A stretch of 64,000 nt of DNA. It comes from Ampelocalamus luodianensis. Taxonomy: Eukaryota > Streptophyta > Magnoliopsida > Poales > Poaceae. This document shows, piece by piece, positions 22,818-34,564 of this stretch. Within the stretch, counting starts at the first letter, position 1. Each line of letters begins with the position of its first letter. A program made the translations under genes and the position numbers. Under the pieces are notes generated by a model. The model ran no database searches, was not told where the DNA came from, and saw only the letters and a list, made by a program, of their open reading frames with translations. The stretch covers positions 24,186,875 to 24,250,874 of the forward strand of contig CM070623.1 of assembly GCA_036346255.1 (NCBI GenBank). Direction: 5' to 3'.

Positions 22818-23421
22818 TTACATATATATGGCCAAACAGCGTGGCCAGTCACTTCTTACAAAGATTAAAAAAAGTATAAACCTAAATTCGTAGTGGCGGA
22901 GGTAGGCTGCTATCTTCGTCTTCAAAACTTCGTAGGTGGCGGCGTCGGCATCGGACGGTTCGTGACCATCAGCCCGAAATGCGTCCACCACGACGCGCTC
23001 GTTCAAGTGTCTCCCAAAACCCTCGGACTGTTGAATCAAGAAGAATTGAGCCCATATGCCCTCATCCCTTGCTTGAGAGGTATTGACATGGTCGACTCGG
23101 TCGCCTGCCGCCTCGATTAAGAAATCCAAGTGATGGTGAGCCTCCTAGAGACATGCAACGTCGTTGTGGAGGACCACGTCGATGACGCGGTAAACTCGCC
23201 GGAAGTGGGAGATCACTCGGAAGACACGGCGAGAGGAGGATGTTAAGACGGCGGAAGGTGGCCGCCACTGCTCTGGCAAATCCTCGAGACAGAGGAGTGA
23301 GGACACTGTTGGAACAGTGTCCTTCAGCCGCATCCGCCAACGTACGGCCGGAGAGGTGCTCGTATAGTATGGCCAGGTAGACCATCAATGCCGGCGACAA
23401 GAAAACAGAAGAGGGAGCCAT
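22818..23421 (-). pseudogene. Unidentified decayed gene between two CACTA arrays
   Basis: The minus strand starts with an ATG at 23421 (MAPSSVFLSPALMVYLAIL). Protein-like reading then moves to another frame (RVFRVISHFRRVYRVIDVV), meets a stop at 23145 and resumes as HHLDFLIEAAGDRVDHV and HLNERVVVDAFRADGHEP down to about 22860. The composition is that of a real grass coding sequence (high GC3), interrupted by at least one frameshift and one stop. I do not recognise the family. It has a TATA-like box (TTTTATAAAA near 23495 on the plus strand) and the same leader motifs as the F-box gene, so it may have been carried by, or duplicated with, the CACTA element. Confidence 0.45.
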
Positions 23422-23609
23422 ATATTTCTGCTTTAGAAGTATATCTGGAGAGTTATATGTGGGGATGATGATTATCTTTGATGGTGGATGATCCTTTTTA
23501 TAAAACAAGGAATAAATTCGGTGCGTGAGACGAAAAGACGCATCGAGGAGCCGAAGCGGCATTGAAGCGACAAAGAAACTCATCGGGTGACGAACAACTC
23601 ACCGAGTGA

Positions 23610-23924
23610 AGCGATATTATCACAAACGGTTTTTAATATGAACCGTCTATGAAGTCTACAATTATCACAGACGGTTCGTGTTCAGAACCGTTTGTGAAGT
23701 CTACAATTGTCACAAACGGTTCGTGCTTAGAACCGTCTGTTATACTTCACAGACGATTTTCAATATGAATTGTCTGTGATATTACCTCTTCACAAGCAGT
23801 TTTTAGCGCAGCTAGTAACCCAAACGGTCTCTAAACCTAAACCGTCTATGATTGCATGTAATACATATGGTTTTGGTCAACCGTCTGTGATGAGGTGTCC
23901 AGCATTAGCCTTTTTGTAGTAGTG
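23610..23924 (-). mobile_element. CACTA transposon terminus with subterminal array
   Basis: Ends at 23924 with TTTTTGTAGTAGTG. On the minus strand this is CACTACTACAAAAA, a CACTA terminal inverted repeat. The array 23610-23900 holds repeated CACAAACGGTT and AACCGTCTGTGA units. Position 23925 onwards (GAT) would be the 3-base target duplication. The other terminus is not in the window, unless it was lost or lies left of position 1. Confidence 0.75.
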
Positions 23925-24731
23925 GATTCAGAAACTGTAAGGACCCCAGAATATTGAGGTTTATGCCAAATTAAAAATTTACACTAAAAGCATAATTAAT
24001 AATCAAGAACATTTCGGTCCTTAATTAAAAATCATACTAGAAGCATAACTTTTAATAAGGTATAAATCCAAAGATTCGAGTTCCGATATATGTCTTGCAA
24101 TGGTTCCCAGGATCAGTGACCATTGCACATATATCCTTAAACAACATTGCATCACACATACAAGGCATACACTTACATTAATTTACACAAACTTGTACAT
24201 TTTGGTTATACCAGCTCGAGTGACCCACGGTCACAAATAAAATGCAGCAGCGAAAACTTGAAATAAACAGCAAAAACCACCAATGGCCCCATCACCCTCA
24301 GGCTATTGTGTGGAGGATAGAAATAGCTTCACTCGTTAGCGTCACTCTGATTGGCACTAACGGGCATCTCAAATAAATAACCATCTGCACCTACAACAAG
24401 TGGTGAAAGCACCTGAGTACAGAAGGTACTCGCAAGAATTACACAAACTACTAAAAGAAAGTGTCTGATAGAACCTGTACAAAGGATTAGAATTTGTACA
24501 TGCATAAGGTTAACAACAGGAAGATCATAATGGTTCAATTTTGCATGAAGCAACACATCTTAACCTACACTTGCTAAGTTTTGACAAAGCAATTTTATAA
24601 ATCAATTTGGACTAAAACAGTAAACAAATGAGAGCATAATCATAATTTGTAACAAAATCAAAGTGACTACAACCATTAACAAAACATTGCATGATTACCT
24701 CTCATGCCGAAACAATTTCCAACAAAACGTT

Positions 24732-25626
24732 TGATGTGGGCATCCCTAAAACTTATACATCTTCTTCTATTGGTGGTGATGCACATACTGAGATGGACAC
24801 CACAAGTGAAGCTATAAGTCATACAAGTGCAGAAGTGCATGTTGGTCTGCTCACTAGAGCGAGAGCTAAACTTCTAAATCAACAGGTGCTTTTGTTTCTT
24901 AATGAATCTTCTATTTTCATTGATGAGAATTGGGTACTACCTCATGCAAATGTTTTGTGCATTCTCAGGTTTGAACATTGTAAAGCCTTTGGAAACGAGA
25001 GGGAGGAGAGGGAGGCCGGAGCCCAAGCAATGTAGGAGAAGCTCACGTGGGTCAAGCAAGGGGAGAAAAGCCCAAGAATTCAAGCCCAATTCGGATCTTC
25101 CACAAGTCCAACCGGAATTCATTTCGGAATCAATTCAGAATTCAATTCGGATTCGGTTCGGGACAGCCCAATAAGCCTGTAATAAAAATGCCATAACTTT
25201 TGCATACGGAGTCCGATTGGGGTGTTCTTGGACTTGTTTGAAAGCTTATTCCAATGCCCACACAAAGGCCGCCTTAAGTACCCTTGCCCCTCCATTGTAT
25301 CCATTAGACCAGTTTATGCATAAGATTAAAACATAGCTATTGCTTGTTCTTTCGACACCAGAGTTCATGCGAGGACTTTTAGAGAGAATTAGGCGATCCA
25401 TTGTTTTGTTCTGCAATTCAGGGTCAAGCCGTCGTTCCATTGGGAATTGGGGACTTGGTGTTCGTCGTTCATGGTATCGCGATGAACAACTATCCGGTGT
25501 GTTTTGGGCGTATTCCGAAGAGTTGAGGGTTCGTGCATTGGCGCGAGAGTTCAGCTAGCGACATTGTCTACTTCGCATCAACTATCCACGGTTCCTCACT
25601 GAGAAGATCGGGCCTCCCCCGTATCA
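24732..25626 (+). mobile_element. Solo LTR of family C (895 bp)
   Basis: Begins TGATGTGGGCATCCCT and ends CCTCCCCCGTATCA. The TSD ACGTT is perfect at 24727-24731 and 25627-25631. It corresponds to the LTRs of the gypsy element at 38562-46080. It keeps an open frame from its first bases to 25035 encoding VGLLTRARAKLLNQQ, a sequence typical of the end of gypsy pol, so in the full element the polyprotein probably runs into the 3' LTR. It keeps CAG and CTG at sites that read CG in the two LTRs of the complete element. Confidence 0.9.
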
Positions 25627-28600
25627 ACGTTATTTCCAAAAATCTATACAAAGCGCTATTCAAATCCAAGCGTTGTCTGTAATCGTGGACACGGCTATTC
25701 GAATAGTTTTAATACCGTGCAGGGGTGTACATCTTTACCCACATGACTTATCAGCCCGTTGCCTTCGGATGCCTCCGAATGATGACACACTTCCTTTGGT
25801 ATGCCGACAAGGGAAACTAATATTTGGTATTTTTTAACAAGTTGACATTATTGAGTTGGACTACACATGTGTGACTGATCCCGCTCAGTACAAGTGTCTG
25901 ATAGCACCTGCTAAGCGAGGCACGCAAGTTGTGTCTGAATGCCACCCAATTGAATGTAAAAGTAGTGTTGTGCTCCCTTGCACATATATAATTGCAATCG
26001 GATTCCTTTAAGGTACATACATGTGATAGAACATATGTATGGCCTCACCCTCCTAAGAACACATGATACTGATATAAAACACATATGACATATGATACAG
26101 CCCGAAGACTTAAGCATATATGTCATATGAGATCAATACATGTGTCCTTACTCCCATGTTTTCCAACTCAATAGCATTAACCCTTTACTTAACCAAACAG
26201 CGCCCATACACCGCGTGTGGAAGTACGTTGAGGCTTGAATCATCCAGCCGATGTTCAGTCCTTAATTAATCCAGACAAGATAACCACGTTTCCCAATCCT
26301 CGTGTACTAAGGCACCATCACTAGCATCCACTTATCCAGATTTAAAAATCAGTTTGTCAAACACAATTTAAATTCATTTCTGATTTAAATAAACTGAACA
26401 AGGATCAAAATGAATGAAGTTCATTTATTGTTCCCATGTTTTACAAGATAAGCTTGTCAAACACTAACGTTCTATGGACTGCGTGGCTAAGCACAAGCTA
26501 CAGAATAAAATAACAGAATAAAGATACTATCTTAAGGCATAATTGTATGAATTTAATTCAGGGTAATCCAATATTATCGGTATGTAGCTAACTACTCATA
26601 GATCACAAATACTTTAGAAAATAGCATACAACAACTAAGACAGCGGAAGCAAAAGTGCCATAAGATGGCGATAAACAAAAGTCAATTAGTGTGCCTTTAA
26701 ACCCACAAGGCAACCAACCGGCCCGCCATCTAGTCGTCCCAAAAACCGCACATCTCACAAAAGTAAGGCCCTTGGGGCTCACCTGCCTCCTCTGCAACAA
26801 AAACATTAAGCAAAGCAAATGAGTACAAAAATATACTCGCAAGACTGGCGTGTGGACTAGCAGACCTATGCATATACCACATGCAAGCTTATTTGAGTGG
26901 AGGCTGTATGGTTCGTTTTAGCACAAAGCAATCTTTATTTACAATAATGTAATACACTTTAAAAGCAAGTTTGCAATTCATTTTTATTTTTAAAATAATA
27001 GCGAGAACAACATAATAACAATAGATAGATGACAACAACATCCTGGAAGTGACTAACCCAATAGTCACCACAACAATAGCATGAATTACCCATTCATACC
27101 ACCCATGTCAAATTTTAATTTAAAAGGTTGTAGTCTAGTTCTCACGGGGCGTATCCGAGCGTGTCCATAACCTAGACGAGGCTATTCGAATATATCAAAA
27201 CCTGCAGGTGTACCAATGTACCCACACTTCGCATCGCTTTAAGCCACAATAAGCACACTCAGAAGGTATGCCAGCACAGCTAAGTCCTACGAGACATTTC
27301 CAATATTGTGTATTAACTACGAGCCGCTCGTATGGACCGAAGCCCATACGCTTACATTGTAAAGCCGAAGGTCAACTACCCTATAGGGGTAAAGCCTCCG
27401 GACAACTACAATGCTCCCAACACCATCCCTCATGCGACCCCCTGCGACTCGGAGCCAATACACGCCAAAGTACTAAGTCAAGAGAGGTCCCATACCCTCT
27501 AGTGTGGTTAGCACGCAAAATGCTCAGCACGGTGGCGTAATTAACTCGGTCCTTATTGACTCGGACACCATTCCAATCACACCAACATACCATTGTGCCC
27601 AAGTCCAACTCATTTCTTTTGTTTTGATTTTTAGTTTTTGCAATTTAAACATAGCTCAAAGCTGAAACATAAAGATCATAATAAGTTTGTGTGACCAAGG
27701 TTATCGACAAGTCGATAACCGCCCATTCCTACCGATAGCTAAGCATGTCTAAGTAGTTTCATTCGTATATACTAAGTGACAAAAGATCATCCAACGATCT
27801 CTGATCACAGCAAATAACCTAGGCTCAGGTAGTAGAGGAATATCATTTACCTACAGATTATGCAACTAAAAGGGCCCACTAACCATAGTTTAACAACGAA
27901 ATAGCAATGCATACATACGAGTTGCAAACAAAATATTAGTTTTGAACATAAAGGAATTAACATGATCAAATTGCTTGCCTGGTTGTTGCTGTTCAAAATG
28001 TTGCTGAGGCTCACTCTCGATAATACCGGAATCGTCGCAATCTATCGATCGAGCAAAAAGGACAAATAAGAACAAATAACACCGACAATAACCAAAATTC
28101 AATTTCATCCAATAAGCATGAATTTCATACAGCAGTTAGAGTATGATTTTATAAAATTTTAGAAACAGAGAACATTTTATTTGGAGTTAAGAAGAATTTT
28201 CTAGGAATTTTTCCAAGTTAGAAATACATAAAAACATCATTAAATTAATTATCAAAATTTTATGAACAGAGACATACTTAAACTTATTCTGGTAAAAAGT
28301 ACATCAAAAATGAAAATTAAAAAAATTGGTTTCATTCGATTTGGAGCAAAATTGAATTAGTTATGGATTTTCTAAGTTAATTGAATTATCAGAGCAAAAG
28401 CAATTCAATTAGGAAATTTCTAAAAGCATTAATTCCTTTTTCTACCAGCGCTTAGCGACCACGGTCATCGATCGTGGGACTGAAGGAGGCGCTGATCGGG
28501 TCAACTTTGACCCATTGCGGTTAACTACGACGCCGAAACGTATAAGAGAATACGCCTTCTCATTCACAAAACGTAATGAACCTAATCAATACAGAGAAAT

Positions 28601-29547
28601 ACGTTTGCTATTAAAAGAAAACATATTTCACTATTTTACGTCGAATCTTAGCCGGCCGAGAGGGCCCACAAGTCAATGGCTCAGGGAGCTTTAAGTGGGG
28701 AGGTTAAATTTCCTAAATGAATTTAACTCAGCGGGGTCCACCTGTCAAAGAGACACATAAAAGAAATGATTAGCACTAATGATCGTGTTTAGCGCCACGA
28801 CACCGACGGCCATCGACGCCTCCCGGACGGCGGCGCGACGCGCAATGCATCTAACGAACCAATGAGTCTCCGGCGCGCGGGTGATACCTCCAGTTCACCG
28901 TGACTCGCAACCCGATGACGGCGACATCGGCCTCGAGGATGCCGCGGCGGTGGCGCGAACGGAGGCGGAGAAGAAGCTACCGCTTCTGCGGAGAAGACGC
29001 TACGGGCTTCGAGAAGACTCCGGAAGGTGCGCCTTAGCTCCGCCTTGATTCCAGGAACGTGTAGCCCAAGCTGACGACGACGGAGGAGGAGAGAGGTGGC
29101 TGGAATTGAGGCGGTGGCGCTTCACCGAGCTCAGAGAAGAAAGCGTCGCACGCCCTCAGTGATGCATCAAAGAACAAGATAAAGCTACCGTTAAACTCAG
29201 TGGAGCAATGCGATCCTAAGGGACCAAACGTCAGGCTAGAAACTCACTAGAATGTTAGGAAGCTCGCGGGACCGAGATCACCGGAGGCGGAGACAACGAA
29301 ACTGCCCCTGGCGATTCACTGGATGCCAAGGACCCGGGCTAGGCAAAATGGAAGCGGCACTAATCATGGATCATGATGGTGAGGTCACGGGCTCGAGGGC
29401 GGCTCTGACACGGCGACGCTGCCTTCGGTTTCTTCTCCGGCCGAAACCAAGAAATGGGCAGAGAGAGCGATAGAGCGAGGGAAACGATGAATGGGTGGGT
29501 GCGGTGAGGTGATGAAGACCTGGTGATGCGCCATGGACGGACACACG

Positions 29548-31671
29548 TGTAACACCCTAACTCAACAATGAGCCTGGAATGCTACTAAGGTAACCTTACA
29601 CAAATCTAAGCTAGACAATTTACTAAAATTCGCAATCTCCTTTGTATTTCTCACTTCACATGGGTTTCAATAGCTTAAAAGAGAACTATAACGAAACATT
29701 GCAATATTCAAGATCATCAATAAGTTCTCGTGAATTTGCTAATCAACCAACAAGTCCTCAAGCATCCAACTAAGCTAATCATCATTATTACAATTAATCC
29801 AATGCAGAAATATAATCATGACAAATCCTTGAACAATAGCTTATTTATTAAGGCATGGTCTCGATAATTAAAGCACATGGTCGCAAAGCGTGTAAACATA
29901 ATGCTACTCCTCCCATGCATGCCGCGCTTGAATTGGGTACCTAAAACAAAGAAAGAAGCAAGAGTGAGTCCACAGACTCACCAAGTACATAAATAAAAAG
30001 TCACATAAGTCAAATCATAACATCCGTGATCCACATTCAGAGAACATCATTAAATCATTCACATGCGTATGCAATGCTCAAGGATTCCTTTTCTTTATCT
30101 CTTTGCATTTTATCAGAATGCAAAGTATGCAACCGCCGCAGATACCCATGCTCAGCGCGCATCGCACGTGGACCAATTGCCCAATACTCCGCAAGTATTG
30201 GGACCTCAAGCCCACACTCCACAAGTGTGGGGACCTCAAGCCCATCACATTCATGACGGGACCTCAAAGATGTGCATGCTTGGTCATCACAAGACCAGCC
30301 TCAACATGATATCACTATGCATATGCACCATCTCTTTTCATCATCATAGAAACAAAGGCAATAAACAACATCCATGAATAAAGCATACTTGTCAACAACT
30401 CTACGACACAAACATGCTTCAAACACATACTCATGCCCAAGCAATCACAAACAAAGTACCAACAATGCACTTGCCTCAACCGTAAGGGAACGAAGGACGC
30501 AAGAGGGTGCCGCTCTGAACCAGTCCCCACCTAAACATTCAATTAAGAAATGCTAAGACAGCAATAAAGGACCACTCAAACCATAAAAGTAAACACGAAC
30601 TCACAAAAGTTCCTTTAGCGCGAACCCAACCCCAGTTTCTAGATGTCGCTTGTCCCCTCTGTGGACAGTCATGTTCTAAAATTCATATCTTTTCTTACAG
30701 GGCTCCAAATTAGGTGTTCTTGGACTTCATTGAAAGGTTATCAAATTCCCCAACTAAACCTAGTTGGTGGGCCTTCCTGTTTCGGCCATCTACTATCCCT
30801 AACATGCGAAATAACAGAACATCATTTTCACGTCAGGTTCTCTGACAGTACACTAAATTGATCATAACTTTCAGCTGTTCGTCCAAATTTCGCGTTCTTG
30901 TGCTTCCCTGAAAGTTACGACAATTATCTACAACTTTCGTTATACTGAGATCCTCTAATTATCTCGTTATCTGATCGAACAAGTCAGATTACTAAAACCT
31001 GTCAAACTACTGACAGACTCGCAGAACAGTTGCACTAATAAATTCATAACATTTGCTACAGAGGTCCAAAAAATACGATCTAGCACTTCATTGAAAGCTA
31101 GTGACGTCCTCTACAACTTTCTAGTAGATGACCAAGACTGAATCCGCACTTAACCACACGAAAACGTCCCTCTAATGCAATCTGTCCTGAGGCGACAGAA
31201 TTACCGGCAAAGAACAATTAAGCGCTAATACATCTAAACGAGGGGAAAACGAGGTTACCCTTGACGAACCGATCGCCGGGCACTAAGAGCACCCACTAGC
31301 GAACTCTCCCCAAAGATGGTCCCGCTCTCCTCACCTTCTTCCTCCTCCAACAGCTGGCCACCTCCAGCAATCTCCTTCTTCTTGGCCAATCGATCTCCCG
31401 TGATCGCTTCTTCCTCCAATTGGCACGCACTGTTCATGGTACTGAAGCGGTGGCGGGTACTGTAGCATGTCGTGCTACAGTAACTCATCTAGGTTTCCTC
31501 TCTTTATTAGTAGCCACCCCTCATGGGCCTATATGTCAGTGGGCCAAAAGCCCATAGCCCAAGTTGTCGTAAATTATGCATAAATCCTCTAATCTCCTGT
31601 TAAAACACTTTTCTAATTGGTCCTTGTCTCTAATTTATTTCTTCTCTCTCGAATACATTTGGGGTATTACA
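29548..31671 (-). mobile_element. Solo LTR of family H (2,124 bp)
   Basis: Plus-strand ends TGTAACACCC and GGGTATTACA. The TSD ACACG is perfect at 29543-29547 and 31672-31676. It is homologous to the LTRs at 50900-53218 and 58110-60407, from which orientation is assigned. It carries a hairpin array at 30177-30300 and diverges in sequence from those copies, so it belongs to an older or sister subfamily. Confidence 0.88.
30177..30300. repeat. Hairpin array in family H solo LTR
   Basis: Successive stems: CCCAATACT pairing with AGTATTGGG, CCCACACT pairing with AGTGTGGG, an imperfect CCCATCA/TGACGGG stem, and TGGTC with GACCA. They are separated by the constant spacer ACCTCAAG. Stem sequences differ from the 51 kb and 58 kb copies while pairing is kept. 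Confidence 0.8.
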
Positions 31672-32852
31672 ACACGTTCACGATGTGGCAGCGATGAGCT
31701 GCGTGGCACGCATGCGCGAACACCAGCGAGCTCCGGTAGGCAGCGGAGACGACGAAGACGAGCCCGACAGGTGGGGCCCGCTCGCCAGCGACAGCGAGAA
31801 GAACGGCGCGGTTGGGTGCGAGCCAGAGTCTGACTCGGGTTCGGCTAGGTGACGCGGTCGAGCCAGGTTGGGTGGTGCGGTCGGGGTCGGGTTAGGGTTA
31901 GGTTAGGATTTAGTTTTGACCGAAAATCAAAAGGCAAACCTAGCAGTTTAAAATAGAAATAAAATTCTAAAAATTCTGAAAATTTTTGTGAGTATTCTGA
32001 GAATCAAATAGGACTTAGGAAAAAATAGTTTCGAACACTTTATATACTAAAATTTGTTAGAATTTAAATTATTTTCAAATCTGCATTAGTGATTTGATTT
32101 GAATTTTGGTGAAGTCAAACTCACTTCTAAAAATTTGGTAAAAATAATTATAATTCAAGATAAATAATCTAGTATTTGAATAAATTATTTTCAGAAACTT
32201 TCATTCATACATTTTTTCTGGAATTCAATTAAAACTTGAATTTAAGTTTAAAAATTTGAAATTTCAACAAAACTTTAATACAAACAGCAAAAGTTTAAAA
32301 TTGTGCACAAGTTTTTAGAAAACCAAGAACATGAACAAGAGATACAACAAAAGTTTTTAAACTTTCATACTTTTATACATTTGAAATACAAACTCTGATT
32401 TGGGGTTGTTACAGAATGGTTCATGTGAGCTACTGAGTTCCTTAGGGTACTTAAGATGACAAGAATTAAGGTCTAAGCTTACCAGCTGGAGTTGGAGAAG
32501 ATAAAGTTAAGTTTTCGGTCAAAAAAAGAAAGATCCAAAGTCCACTTCTCCCGCTTGACCAAAAACGAAAACAATGGAAGACTTAAGCTCTAAAGACCAC
32601 CATACACGCCTAACAAGAATGGGTGAAGTATAGCTCATCAAGCATGAAATCACCATGGTACACTAGCTTGTTGATCAACAGAGAGTAATAACACTGGCTT
32701 TACCTACAAGTGATACCCAAAACTTTCATTACAAGATGAATTAAGCAAGGATGGAGATGAACAAAGAGTGAGAGCAAGAAAAGCTTCACTGGGAAAGGAA
32801 GGAAAAGTTGGAAGCTTTCTCGGTCAACAATGGCAGTGAGCAAAAGCTAGGG

Positions 32853-32860
32853 TTTATATA
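32853..32860 (-). promoter_or_regulatory. TATA box of minus-strand family B LTR
   Basis: Minus-strand TATATAAACCCTAG, at the same relative place as TATATAAACCCTAG in the plus-strand copy (18203). Confidence 0.6.
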
Positions 32861-34351
32861 GAGTGTAAACCTCCAGAGCAAACGGGAAGTGTCTAGAGTT
32901 GATGCGGTGGCAATATGGTGCCAGGTGTCAAAGGAAGATTTGCCAAAATCACGGCGTGACACCACCTCTTCGGCAACGAAGTCGGCGGCGATGTACAGGC
33001 GCGAGGAGGAAGAGAAGCGTCTCACTGACGTGCGGGTCCCGCTGTCAGCTGCAGCAACGCACGCCTTCGCAAGATCAAAAGAATAACGACCGTCCGATTA
33101 GATATGGGCGGCTGCGATAGAGATAAACGTTAGAAGAACGAACCGATATCTTTCAATATGGACCGCACGATTTTAATCTGACGGTCATATGAGGATCCAA
33201 CCCTAAGCGCACGCGGTCAAATAGGTACCGTAGGATTGAAATCCGACGGCCAAAAATAAATGTGCGCCTTTAAGTTTTGAATCAAAAAGGAAGGCGCGAT
33301 TGGATTAGAGATCAACGGTGGAGATTGAGTCGGGGCTCGGGTGGTCCGAACATCACCGCCCCTCTTGATCGCCCGATTTAGATCCAATGGCTCAGATTCA
33401 ATGTGGCGTTGGGAGGCCCGAACGTTCACGCAGATCTGGGCGATCCATTGAGGATCCAACGGCTAGCGCTAATTTCGGCTTTTACCATTTTAAAAATGGC
33501 ATATCCCGAAAATGACGCACCGCAGAATTTAGATCTAACGGCCATGATTGCGTGGCTCATCGGGATGGCCCGAACGGCCCAATGAATCCGGCCCATTTGC
33601 CTGGAAATCAATGACCACAAATTGGAGACACGTTTAGGATTTTGAATCAAGATCGGAGGTTGTTTGATGAAGATCCAACGGTGGAAATTGCACGGAGTAC
33701 ATGGATAGCCCACACGGCTCCGCGAATCACGGCCGATCATCTAGGAATCGATACCGCGCTCATCGGAGGTTTGGGCACACGCCCGAACGCGGTCGAATGC
33801 GCGGTTCGACCTAAAACACTTGGCTCGGCCGCTAAAGGCAAACCGCTAGGTTTACGCCAACTGGATTGACTAACTCAATTCAAAACCTCAAAAGTTTGAC
33901 CGGGACTTTAAAAATAACAAATAAATTTGTAAAAATATGAAATTTGGCAAAGATGCTACTGGGATCATATATGTCCCAAATAAAATTTAAAATCCACTAT
34001 TTCACGTTTTAAAATACATAAATAATTCAATTAACCCGAATAGGTTTATTTAAAGTCAAATATTTTTTCTCAAGATCAAAATAATTTCTAAAAATTCAAC
34101 AAAAAATATTTTTGGTCAAGATAATTCATCTGGCTTTTAATAAAAATACTTCCCGATCTTAATACCAACATTGACTAGTATTTTCTTTTGAAGCTTCAAC
34201 AAGTTTTTGGATTTTGGCTAGAAAAGAGAGGTTTTAGATTGTAACACACATCCAAATTTCAAAAATGAACAGTGATGTTATGAATTGCATCTCATTACTG
34301 TTCATAAAGCATCTTATTACTGTTTATTAAAACTAGGGCTATTACAGAAAC

Positions 34352-34564
34352 CTTTTCCGACCACGAATCGTTAGCGGTTCCTAGCAGGACATAACGATTC
34401 CCGAATACACACAAATTATATTGAACGAACCATAATGCAATATGACATCACTTACGACCAGGTCCTATCCCTATACGACCAATTCGTATTTGGTTACGAC
34501 CAGTTCGTAACTCCTCACGACTAGGTTTCGATCACTTTATGATTACGTTCGACCAGTCTACGAC
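34352..34564. repeat. Pre-existing target sequence, left part (continues at 50640-50899)
   Basis: This stretch and 50640-50899 become contiguous when the family D insertion is removed. It is built of repeated (T)ACGACCAG and CGTAAC pieces, and its right part has GAGGGGCCCAGAGATATCTC, a sequence type I associate with grass LTR retrotransposons without being able to name the element. No gene is seen. It directly adjoins the CACTA end when 23936-34346 is removed. Confidence 0.4.

Larger units (their letters stand above)
26629..32413 (-). mobile_element. Truncated family A LTR, minus strand
   Basis: Minus-strand start TGTAACAACCCC at 32413. Its own segments are 32413-31677 and 29547 to about 26629. 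It carries the family A inverted repeat at 27699-27720 and the palindrome at 27182-27193. It ends abruptly near 26629 without the usual CTCACA end and passes directly into family B sequence. A deletion removed about 0.5 kb of this LTR and 0.7 kb of the host LTR. Shared GCTATTT at the joint suggests illegitimate recombination. No gene is seen. Confidence 0.75.
23936..34346 (-). mobile_element. Solo LTR of family B, minus strand, with three nested or fused elements
   Basis: Starts TGTAAGGACCCC at 23936 and ends GGGCTATTACA at 34346. The TSD GAAAC is perfect at 23931-23935 and 34347-34351. Own segments are 23936-24731, 25632 to about 26628, and 32414-34346. They match 16649-20946 in reverse, but about 0.7 kb (equivalent to 18500-19200 of that copy) is missing at the 26628 junction. 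The interruptions are a family C solo LTR (24732-25626) and a family A LTR remnant with a family H solo LTR inside. The array of CCCGAAC and ATCCAACGG motifs lies at 33100-33800. Confidence 0.87.

Noticed and set aside
23062..23583. 173-codon open frame as an intact gene
   Set aside because: Only part of it reads like protein. The protein-like signal changes frame after about 23340, and the upstream part (MSFFVASMPLRLLDASF) is translated leader.
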